Of a stretch of 64,000 nucleotides of DNA, positions 27,078 through 35,939 are shown in pieces; within the stretch, counting starts at the first letter, position 1, and each line of letters opens with the position of its first letter. The translations under genes were made by a program, and so were the position numbers. A model generated the notes under the pieces. That model was given only the letters and a program-made list of their open reading frames with translations. It was not told where the DNA came from and made no database searches. The DNA is from Bradyrhizobium sp. CCGE-LA001. Its GTDB lineage: Bacteria; Pseudomonadota; Alphaproteobacteria; Rhizobiales; Xanthobacteraceae. The DNA lies in contig NZ_CP013949.1 of NCBI RefSeq assembly GCF_000296215.2, positions 1-64,000 on the forward strand, in the 5' to 3' direction.

Positions 27078-28784
27078 TTGGCGGACGATCTTGCAGGCAA
27101 AGCCGACAGCTATGTTTGCGGCATCTCGGACACGCCGCTGCTCGGCGACACCATCGGCCGCAGTCTCGACCATGCAGTGCGGCGCTGGGGCAACCGCGAG
27201 GCGCTGGTCTCGCCCAGCCACGGCGTGAGATGGACCTGGTCGGAATTCGCCGAACGGGTCGATGCGCTCGCCGCCGGCTTTCTCGCGCTCGGGCTCGAGC
27301 GGGGCCAGCGGATCGGCATCTGGTCGCTGAACCGGCCGGAATGGACGTTGACCCAGTTCGCCGCCGCCAAGGCCGGCCTGATCCTGGTGACGATCAATCC
27401 TGCCTATCGCCTGAGCGAGCTGGAGTTCGCCCTGCGCAAGGTCGGCTGCGCGGCGATCGTCACGGCGACGGCGTTCAAGACCAGCAACTACATGGAGATG
27501 CTCAACACGCTGTTGCCGGAACTATCAGCCGCCAAGCCGGGGCAGTTGCATGCGGCACGGCTGCCTGCCCTCCGCAACGTGATCCAGATCGGCGGCCCGG
27601 CCGCGCCGGGCACGATCGCTTTCGACGAGGTCGCGGGTATGGGCGGCGACCGGCACCGCCAGCAATTGGCCGCGCTCGGCCAGGAGCTGCAATTCGACGA
27701 TCCCGTCAACATCCAGTTCACCAGCGGCACGACCGGCTCGCCCAAGGGCGTGACGCTGACCCATCACAACATCCTCAACAACGGCTATTTCGTCGGCCGC
27801 GCGATGCGCCTCAACGAGCAGGACCGCATCTGCATTCCGGTGCCGCTCTACCATTGCTTCGGCATGGTCATGGGCAACCTCGCCTCCGTGACGCTCGGCG
27901 CCGCAATGGTCTATCCCGGCGAGGGTTTTGACCCGCTTGCGACGCTGCGCACGATCGAACAGGAGAAATGCACGGCGCTCTACGGCGTGCCGACCATGTT
28001 CATCGCGGAGCTTGATCACCCCGAGTTCAAGGCGTTCAATTTGAAGTCACTGCGCACCGGCATCATGGCGGGCGCGCCCTGCCCGATCGAGGTGATGAAG
28101 CGCGTCAACAGCGAGATGAACATGCGCGAGGTCACCATCGCCTATGGCATGACCGAGACCAGCCCGGTCAGCTTCCAGAGCGCTGTGAACGATCCGCTCG
28201 AGCGGCGCGTCTCCACCGTCGGCCGGATCCATCCGCATGTCGAGGTGAAGGTCGTCGATCTCGAAGGCAGGATCGTCAAGCGCGGCCAACGCGGCGAGCT
28301 CTGCACCCGGGGCTACAGCGTCATGCTCGGTTATTGGGAAGAGAAGGAAAAGACAGCCGACGTTCTCGACGCCAATGGTTGGATGCACACCGGCGATCTC
28401 GCCACGCTCGACGACGAAGGCTATTGCAACATCGTCGGCCGCATCAAGGACATGGTGATCCGCGGCGGCGAAAACCTCTATCCACGCGAGATCGAGGAGT
28501 TCCTGTATCGTCATCCCAAGATCCAGGATGTGCAGATCTTCGGCGTCGCCGACAGCCGCTATGGTGAAGAGCTCTGCGCCTGGATCCGCGTCAGATCGGG
28601 TGAGCAACTGACGGCGGAGGACGTGCGCGCCTTCTGCGAAGGGCAGATCGCCCACAACAAGATCCCGCGCTACGTCGAGTTCGTCGACGAATTTCCGATG
28701 ACGGTCACCGGAAAGATCCAGAAATTCCTGATGCGCGATGAAGTCGAGCAACGATTGGGATTAAAGGCGGCGAAGACGGCGTGA
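27078..28784 (+). CDS. AMP-dependent acyl-CoA synthetase (ACSF2/FadD-like)
   Basis: This enzyme activates a carboxylic acid to acyl-AMP, then acyl-CoA. The 568-residue product has the P-loop IQFTSGTTGSPKGVTLTHHN near 215, YGMTETSPVSFQ near 360, HTGDLATLDDEGYCNIVGR and KDMVIRGGENLYPREIEE near 465, and the C-terminal catalytic Lys in TVTGKIQKFLMRDE. The run PLYHCFGMVMGNLASVTLG resembles medium-chain/ACSF2-like synthetases. The frame is open 33 codons upstream, but the TTG chosen follows GAGGAGA at 6-7 bases and has no competing start. The exact chain length used is unknown. Confidence 0.9.
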   Translation: MADDLAGKADSYVCGISDTPLLGDTIGRSLDHAVRRWGNREALVSPSHGVRWTWSEFAERVDALAAGFLALGLERGQRIGIWSLNRPEWTLTQFAAAKAGLILVTINPAYRLSELEFALRKVGCAAIVTATAFKTSNYMEMLNTLLPELSAAKPGQLHAARLPALRNVIQIGGPAAPGTIAFDEVAGMGGDRHRQQLAALGQELQFDDPVNIQFTSGTTGSPKGVTLTHHNILNNGYFVGRAMRLNEQDRICIPVPLYHCFGMVMGNLASVTLGAAMVYPGEGFDPLATLRTIEQEKCTALYGVPTMFIAELDHPEFKAFNLKSLRTGIMAGAPCPIEVMKRVNSEMNMREVTIAYGMTETSPVSFQSAVNDPLERRVSTVGRIHPHVEVKVVDLEGRIVKRGQRGELCTRGYSVMLGYWEEKEKTADVLDANGWMHTGDLATLDDEGYCNIVGRIKDMVIRGGENLYPREIEEFLYRHPKIQDVQIFGVADSRYGEELCAWIRVRSGEQLTAEDVRAFCEGQIAHNKIPRYVEFVDEFPMTVTGKIQKFLMRDEVEQRLGLKAAKTA

Positions 28785-28810
28785 GGTGGTGCCCTCGCCA
28801 CGTGAGCACT

Positions 28811-28929
28811 GTCATTCCCCGCGAAGGCGGGGAATCCAGTACTCCGCGACTTCTCGATGAATCACCGAAGTCTCGAAGTACTGGATCGCCCGGTCCTAGT
28901 GCGCAATTGCGCACTGGCCGGGCGATGAC
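28811..28929. repeat. Palindromic repeat, GTCATTCCCCGCGAAGGCGGGG family
   Basis: Begins GTCATTCCCCGCGAAGG with the small hairpin CCCCGC/GCGGGG, carries the inner arms CCAGTACT and AGTACTGG, then a second hairpin AGTGCGCAATTGCGCACT, and ends GGGCGATGAC. It is a complex 119-base element between the convergent synthetase and kinase genes. Confidence 0.82.
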
Positions 28930-28974
28930 GGCGGTGATTGTGGCCCGCAATGACGGAGGAGAGAGAGACGAGCC

Positions 28975-29976
28975 TTAACCCGTCAGCCCGCGCTGACCGG
29001 CCAGCTCCTTCAGCGATACCTGGGGCCGCGCGCCGATGTGCTGGATCACTTCGGCGGCCGCGAGCGCGCCGAGCTCACCGCACTGCTTGTAGCCGAAGTT
29101 GCGCGCGAGGCCGTAGAGGAAGCCGGCGGCAAAGAGGTCGCCGGCGCCGGTGGTGTCGATCACCTTGTCGACCGGGAAGGCCGGAGCCGCGACAGCGTCT
29201 TCCGACGACACCACCATGCAGCCCTTCTCGCTGCGGGTGACGACGCCGAGCTTGACGTCATTGCGCAACTGCTTCAGCGCGGCATCGAAATCCGCGGTCG
29301 TGTAGAGCGAGTGCAGCTCGGACTCGTTGGCGAAGACGATGTCGACGGTGCCGTTGCGCATCAGCCCCAGAAACTCGTCGCGATAGCGATCGACGCAGAA
29401 GGAATCCGACAGCGTCAGCGCCACCTTGCGCTTGGCATCATGGGCGATCTTGGCCGCCTTGAGGAAGGCGTCCTTGGCGTTCTTGGGGTCCCAGAGATAG
29501 CCCTCGAGATAAACGATGCCGGCGGCCGCGATCTCGGCCGGATCGATGTCGGCGGGCGACAGATCCTGCGCCGCGCCGAGATAGGTGTTCATGGTGCGCT
29601 CGCCATCGCCGGTGACCAGAATGTAGGAGCAGCCGGTGGCGGGGCCGTCCTTGGCGGCCGGGGTGTTGAAGGCGACGCCGGCGGCGCGGATGTCATGAAC
29701 GTAGAGCTTGCCGATCTGGTCGTCCTTGACCTTGCCGACATAGGCGGCGCGTGCCCCCAGGCTGCCGATGCCGACGATGGTGTTGGCGGCCGAGCCGCCG
29801 GAGACCTCCGTCGCCGGGCCCATGTCCTTGTAGATGGCGGCCGCACGGGCCTCGTCGATCAGGGACATGCTGCCCTTGGTCATGCCATGCTTGGCCAGAA
29901 AGGCCTCGTCAGTCCTGACCAGTACGTCGAACAGCGCGTTGCCGATGCCGAGAACGTCATATTTCACGTCAGCCAT
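28975..29976 (-). CDS. Adenosine kinase / PfkB-family carbohydrate kinase
   Basis: The 333-residue product is a ribokinase-fold enzyme that phosphorylates a nucleoside or sugar with ATP. Both PfkB signatures are present: GGSAANTIVGIGSLGARAAYVGKV near 60 and DTTGAGDLFAAGFLYGLARN near 280, the latter with the catalytic Asp and anion hole. The early GIGNALFDVLVRTDEAFL and TEVSGGSAANT are characteristic of alphaproteobacterial adenosine kinases. Adenosine salvage is the likely role; inosine or a sugar is possible. It is divergent from murJ. Confidence 0.9.
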   Translation of the reverse strand: MADVKYDVLGIGNALFDVLVRTDEAFLAKHGMTKGSMSLIDEARAAAIYKDMGPATEVSGGSAANTIVGIGSLGARAAYVGKVKDDQIGKLYVHDIRAAGVAFNTPAAKDGPATGCSYILVTGDGERTMNTYLGAAQDLSPADIDPAEIAAAGIVYLEGYLWDPKNAKDAFLKAAKIAHDAKRKVALTLSDSFCVDRYRDEFLGLMRNGTVDIVFANESELHSLYTTADFDAALKQLRNDVKLGVVTRSEKGCMVVSSEDAVAAPAFPVDKVIDTTGAGDLFAAGFLYGLARNFGYKQCGELGALAAAEVIQHIGARPQVSLKELAGQRGLTG

Positions 29977-30102
29977 TCACCTTGATCCTGATTGGCGGAT
30001 TGCGATCCCTGCGAAAATCCGCTTCCTGTCGCCCTGAAAATCTGGCTCGCGGCCTATCACGACCGGGCCTGCGCGGGCAAGCAACGGTATTATCAAAGCG
30101 CA

Positions 30103-31635
30103 ATGATCCGCTCCTTCCTGACCGTCTCGACGGGAACGCTGGCCTCGCGGCTGCTGGGCTTTGCCCGGGATTCGCTGATCGCGGCGCTGCTCGGCACCGG
30201 CGCGGTGGCGGATGCGTTCCTAGCGGCGTTCCAGCTCGTCAACGTGGTGCGCCGGCTGCTCAGCGAGGGGGCGCTGAATGCGGCGCTGATCCCGGCCTGG
30301 CTGCGGATCCGAGACCGCAACGGCGTGCCGGCCGCAGCGGCGTTCGCGGGGTGCGTGCTCGGCACGGTCAGCGCGGCGCTGGTTGTGATCTCGATCGGCA
30401 TCGCGCTCGCAATGCCGCTGATCATCATGGTGATCGCGCCGGGATTTGTCGGCAGCAGCACGCTCGATCTCGCCGTGAACAACGCGCGACTGATGCTGCC
30501 CTATCTCGCCTTCGCCGGCCCGGTAACCGTGTTGATGGGATTGCTCAACGCGCAGGGGCGCTTTGGCCTCACCGCGTTCTCACCGCTGCTGTTCAACATC
30601 GCGCTGATCGTCGCGATCGCGATGCTGCTCGCCTGGCATGCCGATGCGGCGCTCGCAGCGTGGATGCTGGCCGCCACGGTCGGCATTGCCGGCCTGCTGC
30701 AATTGCTGATGTTGCTGTCGCAACGAAGCGCGCGCCTTGCGACACCGCTGCGCGTGAGCTTCGACCGGGAGATGCGCGCGTTTTTCGGCAAGGCGATCCC
30801 CGGCATGATCGCAAGCTCGGGCCCGCAATGGCTGATGGTGGCCGGCGCGATCATCGCCTCGGCGACACCCTCTGCGGTCTCGTGGCTCTATTTCGCCAAC
30901 CGCCTGATCGAGCTGCCGCTCGGCATCGTCGGCGTCGCCATGGGCACGGTGCTGGTCCCGGAGCTGACCCGCGCCGTCGGAAGCGGCGACCGCGATGCGG
31001 TGGCGCATGCCGAATCCCGCGCGCTGGAGCTTGCGACCGGGATGGCGCTGCCGGCGACGCTCGGCCTGATCGTGCTGGCCGAGCCGATCGTGCGGCTGCT
31101 GTTCGAGCATGGCGCCTTCGGCGCGCAGGACAGCGCGGCGACGGCGCAGGCGCTGATGTGGCTGGCGCTCGGCCTGCCGGCGCATGTGCTGATCAAGGCG
31201 CTGTCGCCGGCGTTCTATGCCCGCAGCGACACGATGACGCCGCTGCTTGCGACCGCCAAGGGCTTCGTGGTGACGGTCGTGCTCGCGGTTCTGCTCGGCC
31301 ATCTCCTTGGCACGAGCGGAATTGCGGCAAGCATCGCGCTTGGTGCCTGGAGCAGCGCGCTCTCCTTGATCCGGAAAGGCACGGCCGCGTTCGGCTTCTC
31401 GATCGATGCGGGCGCCCGCTCGCGATTGCCGCGGATCGTGCTGGCTGCGATCGCCATGGGCACCCTGCTCTGGCTGACCACGGGTCTGGTGCCTGCCGGA
31501 GCCCATGGCTTCATTCACTTCGTTGCGCTGGGCGTGCAGATCGCGGTCGGGATCGCCGTCTACGGCCTGCTGCTGCAAATCCTCGGCGCTGCCTCCTGGC
31601 GCGAGGCGGTTAACGCGTTGAAACGGCCCGGCTAA
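30103..31635 (+). CDS. murJ: Lipid II flippase MurJ (MviN)
   Basis: MurJ moves lipid II across the inner membrane for peptidoglycan synthesis. The 510-residue product has about 14 hydrophobic segments and the family N-terminus STGTLASRLLGFARDSLIAALLGTGAVADAFLAAFQ. RRLLSEGALNAALIPAW supplies the basic residues of the central cavity. Later parts include LPLGIVGVAMGTVLVPEL and RALELATGMALPATLGLIVLAEPIVRLLFEHGAFG. The frame is open 37 codons upstream, but the ATG used gives the standard start. trpS follows after about 80 bases. Confidence 0.96.
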   Translation: MIRSFLTVSTGTLASRLLGFARDSLIAALLGTGAVADAFLAAFQLVNVVRRLLSEGALNAALIPAWLRIRDRNGVPAAAAFAGCVLGTVSAALVVISIGIALAMPLIIMVIAPGFVGSSTLDLAVNNARLMLPYLAFAGPVTVLMGLLNAQGRFGLTAFSPLLFNIALIVAIAMLLAWHADAALAAWMLAATVGIAGLLQLLMLLSQRSARLATPLRVSFDREMRAFFGKAIPGMIASSGPQWLMVAGAIIASATPSAVSWLYFANRLIELPLGIVGVAMGTVLVPELTRAVGSGDRDAVAHAESRALELATGMALPATLGLIVLAEPIVRLLFEHGAFGAQDSAATAQALMWLALGLPAHVLIKALSPAFYARSDTMTPLLATAKGFVVTVVLAVLLGHLLGTSGIAASIALGAWSSALSLIRKGTAAFGFSIDAGARSRLPRIVLAAIAMGTLLWLTTGLVPAGAHGFIHFVALGVQIAVGIAVYGLLLQILGAASWREAVNALKRPG

Positions 31636-31715
31636 CCGCAAGCACAGCGAAATACCCTTGACGGGGCAGCGCCGCTGTTGGAAACGACGGCCGAATACCT
31701 ATGGGAAGGCTGACC

Positions 31716-32768
31716 ATGCCATTCGTTGAACGGGTCTTTTCGGGCGTCCAGCCGACGGGCAATCTGCACCTCGGCAATTATCTCGGCGCGATCGTCAACT
31801 TCGTGAAGATGCAGGAAACCCACAATTGCATCTATTGCGTCGTCGACATGCACGCGATCACGCAAGGCGTCGACGTCTGGGGCGGACCGGAGGTGCTCTC
31901 GCGCAGCACCCGCGAGGTCACCGCGGCGTTCATCGCAGCCGGCATCGACCCGAAGAAGCACATCGTGTTCAACCAGAGCCAGGTCTCGGGCCACGCCGAG
32001 CTCGCCTGGATCTTCAACTGCGTCGCGCGCATGGGCTGGCTCGGCCGCATGACCCAGTTCAAGGAGAAGGCCGGCAAGGACCGCGAGAATGCGTCGGTCG
32101 GGCTATTCGATTATCCCGTGCTGATGGCGGCCGACATCCTGCTGTACCGCGCCACCCACGTGCCTGTCGGCGAGGACCAGAAGCAGCATCTCGAGCTTTC
32201 ACGTGACATCGCGCAGAAGTTCAACAACGATTTCGCCGATTCCATTCGGGTCCAGGGCAACGATGACGGCCTGTTCTTCCCGCTGCCGGAACCGTTGATC
32301 ACGGGCCCGGCGACGCGCGTGATGAGCCTGCGCGACGGCACCAAGAAGATGTCGAAGTCGGATGCGTCGGACAATTCGCGCATCAACCTCACCGACGATG
32401 CCGACACCATCGCGCAGAAGATCCGCAAGGCGAAGACCGATCCGGAGCCGCTGCCGAGCGAGGAAAAGGGTTTGGAAGCGCGGCCCGAAGCCGACAATCT
32501 CGTCGGCATCTTCGCCGCGCTCTCCGGCCGCTCCAAGGCCGACGTGCTCAGGGATTTCGGCGGCGGCCAGTTCTCCAGCTTCAAGAACGCGCTGGCCGAG
32601 CTCTGCGTCACCAAGCTCGCGCCGATCGCCGGCGAGATGAAGCGCCTCGTCGCCGACCCCGCCCACATCGACGCGGTCCTGAACGACGGCTCCGACAGGG
32701 CCCGCGCCATCGCCGACGAGACCATGAAGCAGTCGAAGGACATCGTCGGCTTCATCCGCCGGCGCTGA
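31716..32768 (+). CDS. trpS: Tryptophanyl-tRNA synthetase
   Basis: This class Ic enzyme charges tRNA-Trp. The 350-residue product has the HIGH-equivalent PTGNLHLGNYLGA near 12-24, DMHAITQG, the tryptophan-pocket region VGEDQKQHLELSRDIAQKFN near 145-165 and the KMSKS loop at 211-215 (KKMSKSD). Length is normal. An ATG five codons upstream exists, but GGGAAGG lies just before the ATG chosen, so the shorter form is preferred. A universal stress gene follows. Confidence 0.96.
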   Translation: MPFVERVFSGVQPTGNLHLGNYLGAIVNFVKMQETHNCIYCVVDMHAITQGVDVWGGPEVLSRSTREVTAAFIAAGIDPKKHIVFNQSQVSGHAELAWIFNCVARMGWLGRMTQFKEKAGKDRENASVGLFDYPVLMAADILLYRATHVPVGEDQKQHLELSRDIAQKFNNDFADSIRVQGNDDGLFFPLPEPLITGPATRVMSLRDGTKKMSKSDASDNSRINLTDDADTIAQKIRKAKTDPEPLPSEEKGLEARPEADNLVGIFAALSGRSKADVLRDFGGGQFSSFKNALAELCVTKLAPIAGEMKRLVADPAHIDAVLNDGSDRARAIADETMKQSKDIVGFIRRR

Positions 32769-32870
32769 TCGGCGAAACTTCGGCCGGCGCCATCGCACCG
32801 GCCGACGTCCCCTCTCCCAAAGCCGGAGCGAGTGTGGCAGCATGCCGATCGTGCGCATTCCGGGACATGC

Positions 32871-33365
32871 ATGACCAGCAAGCGACTTTGCTACGAGCCG
32901 GGCCACAAGCCCAAATGCCTCGTCATCGTCGACGACACTGCCGAATGGGATCGGGCAGTGTATTACGCCAGCCGCTGGGCGATCCGCGCCGGCGGCGGCG
33001 TGGTGATGCTGCGCATCATCGAGCCCGAGCAGCAGAGCCAGGAATGGCTTGGCGTTGCCGACATCATGCGCGCCGAGGCGCAGGAAGCCGCGGAGGCCGC
33101 GCTCGACCGCGCCGCCGGGAGGGCCAACGGCATCGCCGCGATCACGCCGGAACGGGTGATCCGCGAAGGCGTCGCGATGGAACAATTGCTAGGGGTGATC
33201 GACGAGGACCCTGATATCGCCATGCTGGTGCTCGCGGCCAATCCCGGCTCGGAAGGGCCGGGCCCCCTCGTCGCACTGCTGGCCCATGCGGTGGGGACGT
33301 TCCCGATCCCCGTGACCATCATTTCCGGCGCGTTGAGCGACCAAAGCGTGGATTCGCTGTCGTAG
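32871..33365 (+). CDS. Universal stress protein (UspA family)
   Basis: A 164-residue single-domain Usp. It starts with a short tail, then CLVIVDDTAEWDRAVYYASRWAIRAGGGVVMLRIIEP as the first strand-helix unit, and ends with MLVLAANPGSEGPGPLVALLAHAVGTFPIPVTIISG. The ATP-binding signature G-2x-G-9x-G(S/T) is loose (ANPGSEGPGPL), so nucleotide binding is uncertain. The ATG chosen is the first that gives the family N-terminus; an upstream in-frame ATG lies 39 bases earlier. The gene is followed by a palindromic repeat. Confidence 0.85.
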   Translation: MTSKRLCYEPGHKPKCLVIVDDTAEWDRAVYYASRWAIRAGGGVVMLRIIEPEQQSQEWLGVADIMRAEAQEAAEAALDRAAGRANGIAAITPERVIREGVAMEQLLGVIDEDPDIAMLVLAANPGSEGPGPLVALLAHAVGTFPIPVTIISGALSDQSVDSLS

Positions 33366-33375
33366 TTCAGGGACT

Positions 33376-33461
33376 CGTCATGCCCGGGCTTGTCCCGGGC
33401 ATCCACGTTCTTGGTTCCGCGAAGCAAGGCGTGGATGGCCGGGTCAAGCCCGGCCATGACG
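33376..33461. repeat. Palindromic repeat, CCCGGGC/CATCCACGT family
   Basis: Close copy of the element after gyrB: CGTCATGCCCGGGCTTGTCC at one end and GGTCAAGCCCGGCCATGAC at the other, with ATCCACGTTCTTGG and GCAAGGCGTGGAT as inner arms. It lies downstream of the stress-protein gene. Confidence 0.88.
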
Positions 33462-33604
33462 GCGCGGAAACATCAGAGTACCCTAACCTCCTGATATAAC
33501 AGCGAAACGCCCACCTCTCCCCTTGATCGTGCGTTCCCCATCGCCATCTGCTAGGGGATAAGGGCAACGCGCCGGCCTTGAACCGGCGACGTCTGGAGAA
33601 AGCC

Positions 33605-34174
33605 ATGTTCATTCAAACCGAAGCCACCCCCAATCCCGCCACGCTGAAGTTCATTCCCGGCCGCGTCGTGGTCGACGGCAGCCCGATGGAATTTTCGAGC
33701 CGCGAGGCCGCCACGCGCTCGCCGCTGGCCGAGAAGCTGTTCGACGTGCCTGGCGTTACCGGCGTGTTCTACGGATCGGACTTCATCACCGTCACCAAGG
33801 CGAGCGGTGAATGGCAGCAGCTCAAGCCCGCGATCCTCGGTGCGATCATGGAGCACTACATGTCCGGCGCGCCGCTGCTCGCCGACGGCACGGCCAGCAG
33901 CGATGCCGATCTTGACGACGAGGACGAGTTCTTCGACGAGGCGGATGCCGAGACGGTCGACATGATCAAGGACCTGATCGAGACCCGGGTGCGGCCGGCG
34001 GTCGCCAATGACGGCGGCGACATCACCTTCCGCGGCTTCAAGGACGGCATCGTCTATCTCAACATGAAGGGCGCTTGCTCCGGCTGCCCGTCGTCGACCG
34101 CGACGCTTCAGCACGGCATCCAGAACCTGCTCAAGCACTTCGTGCCCGACGTGGTCGAAGTCCGGCCGATGTGA
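33605..34174 (+). CDS. Fe-S cluster scaffold/carrier, Nfu type (NifU C-terminal domain)
   Basis: Nfu proteins carry Fe-S clusters to target enzymes. The 189-residue product has the N-terminal Nfu domain (MFIQTEATPNPATLKFIPG ... FYGSDFITVTK) and the C-terminal NifU domain with DNGGDI-type VANDGGDITFRGF and the cluster-binding CSGCPSS near 162. An acidic linker (DADLDDEDEFFDEADAE) joins them. The ATG follows GGAGAAA; the frame opens nine codons earlier with no ribosome binding site. Placement before tsaB is the usual rhizobial order. Confidence 0.93.
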   Translation: MFIQTEATPNPATLKFIPGRVVVDGSPMEFSSREAATRSPLAEKLFDVPGVTGVFYGSDFITVTKASGEWQQLKPAILGAIMEHYMSGAPLLADGTASSDADLDDEDEFFDEADAETVDMIKDLIETRVRPAVANDGGDITFRGFKDGIVYLNMKGACSGCPSSTATLQHGIQNLLKHFVPDVVEVRPM

Positions 34175-34189
34175 TCGATCAGCGAATGG

Positions 34190-34257
34190 CGGGTAGCGAA
34201 TGGCGAATGGCATTCCGATCGGCTAGACTGTTCGCCATTCACCACTCGCCATTCGCT
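34190..34257. repeat. Long near-perfect inverted repeat before tsaB
   Basis: Two 27-base arms, AGCGAATGGCGGGTAGCG(AATGGCGAA) and its near complement ending in GCCATTCGCT, pair at about 24 of 27 positions around a 14-base loop, and TTTT follows. The sequence within each arm is itself a direct repeat of GCGAATGGCG. It ends five bases before the tsaB ATG, so it can serve as a terminator for nfu or mask the tsaB start. Confidence 0.8.
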
Positions 34258-34262
34258 TTTCC

Positions 34263-34958
34263 ATGCTGATCCTCGCCATCGATACTGCGCTCGACGCCTG
34301 CGCGGCGGCCGTGCTCGACACTGAAACCGCCGAGCTGCGCGCGCAGGAATCGCTGCCGATGAAGCGCGGGCATGCCGAAGCCCTGATGCCGCTGATCGCA
34401 CGGGTGATGCGATCGGCCGATCTCACCTTCACCGCGCTCGACCGCATCGCCGTCACCGTCGGTCCCGGCAGCTTCACCGGCCTGCGCGTCGGCATTTCGG
34501 CGGCGCGCGGCCTTGCGCTCGCCGCCGGCAAGCCCGCGGTCGGCCTGACCACGTTGTCCGCCTATGCCGCCGCAATCGTCGGCCAGAGCCGATCGGCACC
34601 GGTCATCTCGGCGATCGATGCACGACACGATCACGTTTACTTCCAAATCGTCGCCGGCGACGGCAGCCAGCTGGTGCGGCCACGCGTCGCGCCGATCGAC
34701 GAGGCAATCGCGGCCTCGCAATTCGGCGCGCCGCATCTGGTCGGCAATGCCGCGAACATCCTCGCCGAGCGCTGGCCGAAGGATGCGCCGCAGCCCGTCG
34801 TAGTCGACGCGCAAGCCGCACCCGACATCGCCTGGGTCGCGTGGCTCGGCGCGGCCGCCAATCCCGACACCACGCCGGCACGGCCGTTTTATCTGAAGGC
34901 GCCCGACGCCAAGCCGGCCGCACTGCCACAGTTCGCGGCACAAGCCGCAAGCTCATGA
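34263..34958 (+). CDS. tsaB: tRNA threonylcarbamoyladenosine biosynthesis protein TsaB
   Basis: TsaB is the non-catalytic partner of TsaD in making t6A37 on tRNAs that read ANN codons. The 231-residue product has the ASKHA-type start LILAIDTALDACAAAVLD, PMKRGHAEALMPLIARVM, and the family's VTVGPGSFTGLRVGISAARGLALA near 62. ISAIDARHDHVYFQ follows. Length is normal. The start is only five bases after a long inverted repeat and no ribosome binding site is visible. The stop overlaps rimI by ATGATGA, a typical arrangement. Confidence 0.94.
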   Translation: MLILAIDTALDACAAAVLDTETAELRAQESLPMKRGHAEALMPLIARVMRSADLTFTALDRIAVTVGPGSFTGLRVGISAARGLALAAGKPAVGLTTLSAYAAAIVGQSRSAPVISAIDARHDHVYFQIVAGDGSQLVRPRVAPIDEAIAASQFGAPHLVGNAANILAERWPKDAPQPVVVDAQAAPDIAWVAWLGAAANPDTTPARPFYLKAPDAKPAALPQFAAQAASS

Positions 34959-35440
34959 TGAGATGGCTGTCGCAATGGTGGCGCGGCGGCACCGCCGCCG
35001 TCGAGCCCGCGTCCGCGCGCGATGCCGCGCGGCTGGCGCAGCTTCATGGCGCCTCCTTCGCCCGCGGCTGGGGCGAAGGCGAGTTCGAGGGCATGATCAG
35101 CGAGCGCAACACGCTGGTGCATCGCTTGCGTCTCGGCCGCAAGACGATCGGCTTTGCGGTGTCGCGGATCGGCGCGGACGAGGCGGAAATCCTCTCGATC
35201 GCGGTCGACCAGACCCATCGCGGCCGCGGCCTCTCCCGCACGCTGCTGATGACCCATCTCGGCCATCTCGCAGGGCGCGGCGTGCGCACGATATTTCTCG
35301 AAGTCGAGGAAAATAACCAGCCGGCGCGCCGGCTGTACGACCGGGCCGGATTCATGGTGGTGGGGCGCCGTGAACGCTACTATAAGCAGCCGAACGGGGA
35401 ACAATTGAACGCCCTTCTGATGCGGCGTGACTTGGCGTAA
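34955..35440 (+). CDS. rimI: Ribosomal protein S18 alanine N-acetyltransferase (RimI-type GNAT)
   Basis: GNAT-fold acetyltransferase; next to tsaB it is most likely RimI, which acetylates the N-terminus of S18. The 161-residue product has the AcCoA-binding motif A in EILSIAVDQTHRGRGLSRTLL (R/Q-x-x-G-x-G/A) and motif B in VEENNQPARRLYDRAGFMVVGRRERYYK, the YYK end being common in RimI. The N-terminal 15 residues are basic and Trp-rich. The first ATG overlaps the tsaB stop; the second ATG follows at once and either is possible. Confidence 0.88.
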   Translation: MMRWLSQWWRGGTAAVEPASARDAARLAQLHGASFARGWGEGEFEGMISERNTLVHRLRLGRKTIGFAVSRIGADEAEILSIAVDQTHRGRGLSRTLLMTHLGHLAGRGVRTIFLEVEENNQPARRLYDRAGFMVVGRRERYYKQPNGEQLNALLMRRDLA

Positions 35441-35479
35441 CATCGGTGGCAGAAAGCGCCCTCGTCAGGCAGACAACAC

Positions 35480-35935
35480 ATGACTGGACTTAAAGCTTCC
35501 GCCGCATCCAAGGCCTCCGGCATCGAGGCGCGTTGTGCCGCCACCGGCATGCGCATGACCGAGCAGCGCCGCGTCATCGCGCGCGTGCTCGCGGAGGCGG
35601 TCGACCATCCCGACGTCGAGGAGCTGTACCGCCGCTGCGTCGCCGTCGACGACAAGATCTCGATCTCGACCGTGTATCGCACCGTGAAGCTGTTCGAGGA
35701 TGCCGGCATCATCGAGCGCCATGATTTCCGCGAGGGCCGCGCGCGCTATGAGACGATGCGCGACAGCCACCACGACCACCTCATCAACCTGCGCGATGGC
35801 AAGGTGATCGAGTTCACCTCCGAGGAGATCGAGAAGCTGCAGGCGGAGATCGCCCGCAAGCTCGGCTACAAGCTGGTGGATCACCGGCTCGAGCTCTATT
35901 GCGTCCCGCTCGACGACGACAAGCCGACGTCTTGA
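35480..35935 (+). CDS. fur: Fur family metal-responsive regulator (Fur/Mur type)
   Basis: A 151-residue winged-helix repressor. The DNA-binding helix region is MRMTEQRRVIARVLAEAVDHPDVEELYRR and ISISTVYRTVKLFEDAGIIERHDF. The metal/dimer half has the HHDHLINLRDGKVIEF site and ends DHRLELYCVPL. The C-terminal CxxC pairs of E. coli Fur are absent, as in rhizobial Fur/Mur proteins that answer to Mn or Fe. It is not Irr, which has a different N-terminus. It follows rimI by 39 bases and may be cotranscribed; the next gene begins 5 bases after its stop. The position fits the Fur/Mur locus of rhizobia. Confidence 0.92.
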   Translation: MTGLKASAASKASGIEARCAATGMRMTEQRRVIARVLAEAVDHPDVEELYRRCVAVDDKISISTVYRTVKLFEDAGIIERHDFREGRARYETMRDSHHDHLINLRDGKVIEFTSEEIEKLQAEIARKLGYKLVDHRLELYCVPLDDDKPTS

Positions 35936-35939
35936 TTTA

